NCBI GenBank assembly: GCA_021784615.1
Contig: JAJYHU010000285.1
Span: 1 to 8,877 of the forward strand
DNA: 8,877 nucleotides
Reading direction: 5' to 3'
Origin: Acidobacteriota bacterium
GTDB lineage: Bacteria > Acidobacteriota > Terriglobia > UBA7540
Shown here in pieces: positions 6,654 to 8,877 of this stretch (the first letter of the stretch is position 1; each line of letters starts with the position of its first letter). The translations under genes were made by a program, and so were the position numbers. Below the pieces are notes generated by a model. That model was not told the origin of the DNA and ran no database searches. It saw only the letters and a program-made list of their open reading frames with translations.

Positions 6654-7484
6654 TTACTTGACGGCCGTCGGCTCGATGCCGAAATCCCAGACGTTGATGT
6701 TGAGTTTTTCTCCCAGGAGTTCGCCAAGCGCGTATTCCCCCGTGGGTAGCGGCCGGGTGGGCTTAAGCTCGTACAGGCCCGCGGCAAGCCGAGTCCGGCT
6801 GAGCGGCAAAGCTTCTCTTACTTCGCCCGATTTCCCCACCCCGATTCCGGACCGGAGCTTTTCAACGATTCTGGAGTCCTTCCGTTTTTCGAGGGGGAGC
6901 AGTTGCGCTGTGGAGGCCCAAGGGTCGGAGTCCTCGACAAAAAAACGGGGTTGCGGATTGGAAATCCGAACGGCGGCTTTTGCCCCGGGCAGCACGATCA
7001 GGGTCTCTTTTTTCAGCAGCGGCGCCGGCATCAAGATGGCGACCGCGTTGCGCGTCTTGTCCGTGATCTCCCGGCCGGTCGATTGAATCAGGTGAATGAC
7101 TCGCAACCCGTCAAAAGCGTAGACACCCGGCTCGGTGGGCAGGCGGATACCCTTCTCAATTTCGTAACCGTTATTTTGCGGAATCTCAAACCTTTCGTTT
7201 TCGATCTTCCGCGCTTGCTCCAATTGGTTTTCTTGTTGGGTTTTTTCCTCAGCCTGGGCGCGCTTCGTAGCTTCAAAATCCACCAGAGACTTGGGGACCT
7301 CTTCCCAGTCAGAGCGTTCCAGGCTGTAATATCGCACGCGGTCGCCTTGTAATTCGTAGCTCTTTACCAGTTCGTAGGTTCCATCCTTGAGATAGAGCTT
7401 GATGGCGGCCCGCAGCGGCAGTGAGCCGGCAACGAGCGCCGTGAGAACCAGGAACGCGGCCATCCGCAAAACTTTACCTCTCAT
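6654..7484 (-). CDS. Secreted hypothetical protein, 276 aa
   Basis: Function is unknown. The N-terminus is a Sec-type signal peptide (MRGKVLRMAAFLVLTALVAG..., likely cleaved near residues 26-27). Residues 28-70 form a compact segment with LKDGTYELV, RVRYYSLERSDWEEVP and SLVDF. I associate this type with exported proteins of Acidobacteriota (recalled, not searched). A Gln/Glu/Lys-rich helix, probably a coiled coil, spans about 72-100. It is followed by an EPGVYAFDG segment and a C-terminal beta-rich domain containing NPQPRFFVED and LYELKPTRPLPTGEYAL. No catalytic motif is seen. The start at 7484 is chosen because GAGG lies six bases upstream and the signal peptide follows at once. Met at 7496 would leave almost no leader behind the predicted promoter. 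The gene is convergent with the cyclase and divergent from purF. Confidence 0.8.
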   Translation of the reverse strand: MRGKVLRMAAFLVLTALVAGSLPLRAAIKLYLKDGTYELVKSYELQGDRVRYYSLERSDWEEVPKSLVDFEATKRAQAEEKTQQENQLEQARKIENERFEIPQNNGYEIEKGIRLPTEPGVYAFDGLRVIHLIQSTGREITDKTRNAVAILMPAPLLKKETLIVLPGAKAAVRISNPQPRFFVEDSDPWASTAQLLPLEKRKDSRIVEKLRSGIGVGKSGEVREALPLSRTRLAAGLYELKPTRPLPTGEYALGELLGEKLNINVWDFGIEPTAVK

Positions 7485-7490
7485 GCTTGA

Positions 7491-7494
7491 CCTC
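7491..7494 (-). promoter_or_regulatory. Ribosome binding site deciding the start at 7484
   Basis: On the minus strand GAGG stands six bases before the ATG at 7484. The alternative ATG at 7496 has AAGGGA only one base away, too close to serve. Confidence 0.6.
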
Positions 7495-7506
7495 ATTCCC
7501 TTAGAT

Positions 7507-7534
7507 GTTATCTCCCGGAGCCCTGTGGTATCAA
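7507..7534 (-). promoter_or_regulatory. Sigma70-type promoter of the secreted-protein gene
   Basis: On the minus strand TTGATA (7529-7534) is one base from the -35 consensus and GATAAC (7507-7512) matches four of six -10 bases, with a 16-base spacer. Transcription would start near 7500, giving a leader of about 15 bases that carries the GAGG ribosome site. Confidence 0.55.
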
Positions 7535-7699
7535 CTCCGCTCCCGCCCGGGGCAAATTGATCGTAAGGCCGGCCCTTGGGAAAACAACAAATGCCGCGGG
7601 CGAAGGTAGAATCTGCCGCCGCAGAAAGTGGTTGCTTTGAGCGACCGCCGGGAGCAAAATGGAAGGGTAAGTTGGCGGGCGGGAGGTGAGCGCATCCCG

Positions 7700-7729
7700 T
7701 TGTGAGAAGGCTTTTGGCGGGCCTCACAA
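7700..7729. promoter_or_regulatory. 7-bp inverted repeat upstream of purF (possible operator)
   Basis: TTGTGAG (7700-7706) and CTCACAA (7723-7729) are exact reverse complements with a 16-base spacer. The half-site centres are 23 bases apart, about two helical turns, as expected for a dimeric DNA-binding protein. It lies about 80 bases before the purF ATG. It could instead be an RNA stem, but no T tract follows. Confidence 0.35.
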
Positions 7730-7807
7730 GAACACAAGAAAGCGCTCTATCTTCGATGCGGAGCCCCGGTAAACAGCTTTGCAAATAGCCTCAGAAATCT
7801 TTCTAAC

Positions 7808-8877
7808 ATGCTCTCTCTCTGACGACAAGTTTCACGACCATTGCGGCGTGTTTGCAGTCTTCGGGCATCCTGAAGCCGCCAAGCTGACCTATCTCGGCCT
7901 GTACGCGCTTCAGCACCGCGGCCAGGAGAGCGCCGGCATGGTAACCGCCGACGGCCACCGCCTGCGCAGCCACAAAGCCATGGGGCATGTGGCGGAAGTC
8001 TTCAATGAAGAAGTGTTGCAGGGCCTTTTGGGGCACGCCGCCATCGGCCACACGCGGTACTCAACCGCCGGCGATACGAATCTTAAAAATGCTCAGCCGC
8101 TCAACGTCAGTTGCCAGAAGGGCCAGGTCGCGCTGGCGCATAACGGGAACCTGATCAATGCAGCGGAGATTCGGCGGGAACTCGAAGCGCGCGGAGACAT
8201 TTTCCAAACCACCAGCGATACGGAAGTCATCCTGCACTACTTCGCGCGCTCCAAGCACAGTGGCATTCCGGAATCGATTGCCGACGCGCTCGACCGCGTC
8301 GCAGGCGCGTACTCGCTGGTCATGCTTTTCAACGACAGCGTTTATGCCATTCGGGATCCGCGCGGGTTCCGTCCCCTGAGCCTTGGCCAGTTGAATGGGG
8401 CCTACGTTGTGGCGTCAGAAACCTGCGCCTTCGACATGATTGGCGCCAGCTATTTGCGCGACGTCGAACCCGGGGAGATGGTGATTCTGGATCAGCGGGG
8501 ATTGACTTCGCTTCGCTTTGCTCCTCCGGCCCCGTCGGCGCAATGCATCTTTGAGCATGTTTACTTTTCGCGCCCGGACAGCAATGTCTTTGGCCGCTCG
8601 GTGCAGCAGAGCCGCGAAATGCTGGGGCGGCGTCTCGCGCGCGAGCATCCCGCGGAGGCGGATCTGGTGGTGCCCGTGCCTGATTCAGGCGTTGCGGCGG
8701 CCATCGGCTATTCCGAGGAATCGGGCATTCCGGTGAAATTCGGCCTGATCCGCAATCACTACATCGGACGGACGTTTATTGAACCGACCCAGGCCATCCG
8801 GGACTTTGGCGTGAAGCTCAAGCTCAATCCGGTGCGCAGCTTGCTGGAAGGGAAGCGTGTGGTTCTGGTGGACGACT
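7808..8877 (+). CDS. purF: Amidophosphoribosyltransferase PurF, partial; start region out of frame
   Basis: It makes 5-phosphoribosylamine from PRPP and glutamine, the first committed step of purine synthesis, in the cytoplasm. The conserved frame runs unbroken from 7821 to the window end (352 codons). The glutaminase domain begins with Cys (7842-7844) in DHCGVFAVFGH, after a short propeptide as in Bacillus-type enzymes. Family motifs follow: LQHRGQESAG, IGHTRYSTAG, LAHNGNL, TTSDTEV, RDPRGFRPL. QCIFEHVYFSRPDS carries a Cys (8544-8546) at the position of the first Fe-S cluster ligand in that type. The PRTase domain has VPVPDSG and RNHYIGRTFI; the PRPP loop is cut at VVLVDD. The only nearby ATG (7808) is followed by a (CT)5 tract and reaches TGA at 7820 in its own frame. 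The sole in-frame start candidate is a TTG at 7779 without a Shine-Dalgarno. Identity is certain; the start is not. Confidence 0.93.
7811..7820 (+). repeat. (CT)5 dinucleotide tract immediately after the purF ATG
   Basis: Ten bases of CT repeat separate the ATG at 7808 from GACGAC, the first family-like codons. With five units the ATG frame terminates at TGA 7820-7822. Six or three units would put the ATG in frame, giving MLSLSDDKFHDHCGV with six. Confidence 0.85.

Larger units (their letters stand above)
7497..7807. other. Divergent intergenic region upstream of purF
   Basis: No gene is supported here. The region holds the minus-strand promoter near 7507-7534, a GGCCGGCC palindrome at 7567-7574, a directly repeated nine-mer TTGGCGGGC at 7672-7680 and 7714-7722 (42 bases apart), and a TTGTGAG/CTCACAA inverted repeat at 7700-7729. 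I find no convincing -35/-10 pair for purF and no recognisable RNA gene. Confidence 0.5.

Noticed and set aside
7485..7784. 100-codon N-terminal extension of the minus-strand secreted protein
   Set aside because: It would bury the signal peptide, and the predicted promoter lies inside it.
1..8877. A novel multi-gene defence or mobile system
   Set aside because: No nuclease, helicase, toxin/antitoxin, reverse transcriptase or repeat array is visible. The genes are an IS, a hydrolase, a cyclase, a secreted protein and purF, with no shared operon structure.

Overview
The window is chromosomal DNA of a high-GC, probably environmental bacterium. The best taxonomic hint is the minus-strand secreted protein. 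Its N-terminal stretch (LKDGTYELV, then RVRYYSLERSDWEEVP) is a type I associate with Acidobacteriota. This is recalled, not searched. The purF product is of the Bacillus type, with a short propeptide before the catalytic Cys, which fits such a lineage.

Layout. (1) About 17-1839: an ISKra4-family insertion sequence bounded by imperfect inverted repeats. It has a small Cys-motif first ORF and a DDE transposase ORF in the -1 frame. The two are joined at a textbook A_AAA_AAG slippery heptamer. The transposase is dead as sequenced, with one missing base near 1351 and an in-frame TGA at 1518, although all three likely catalytic acidic codons survive. (2) About 1840-2322: the right flank of the element, holding the decayed tail of an unidentified gene and a leader region. 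(3) 2323-5502: a 1059-residue Tat-exported glycoside hydrolase of the clan GH-D (alpha-galactosidase/melibiase-like) fold, with an inserted jelly-roll domain and an unassigned C-terminal domain. (4) 5757-6596: a two-TM membrane diguanylate cyclase with intact GGDEF and inhibitory RxxD sites. (5) 6654-7484, minus strand: a secreted hypothetical protein with a recognisable promoter and RBS. (6) 7808-8877: purF, running off the right edge.

The genes do not form one obvious pathway. The hydrolase fits extracytoplasmic glycan use. The cyclase makes c-di-GMP at the membrane. purF is housekeeping and is divergent from the secreted-protein gene across a 323-base intergenic region that holds a 7-bp inverted repeat. 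I see no CRISPR array, tRNA, rRNA or defence operon.

The observations most worth checking are the IS frameshift cassette, the unusual hydrolase architecture, and a (CT)5 tract directly after the purF ATG. That tract puts the only ATG out of frame with the conserved protein.
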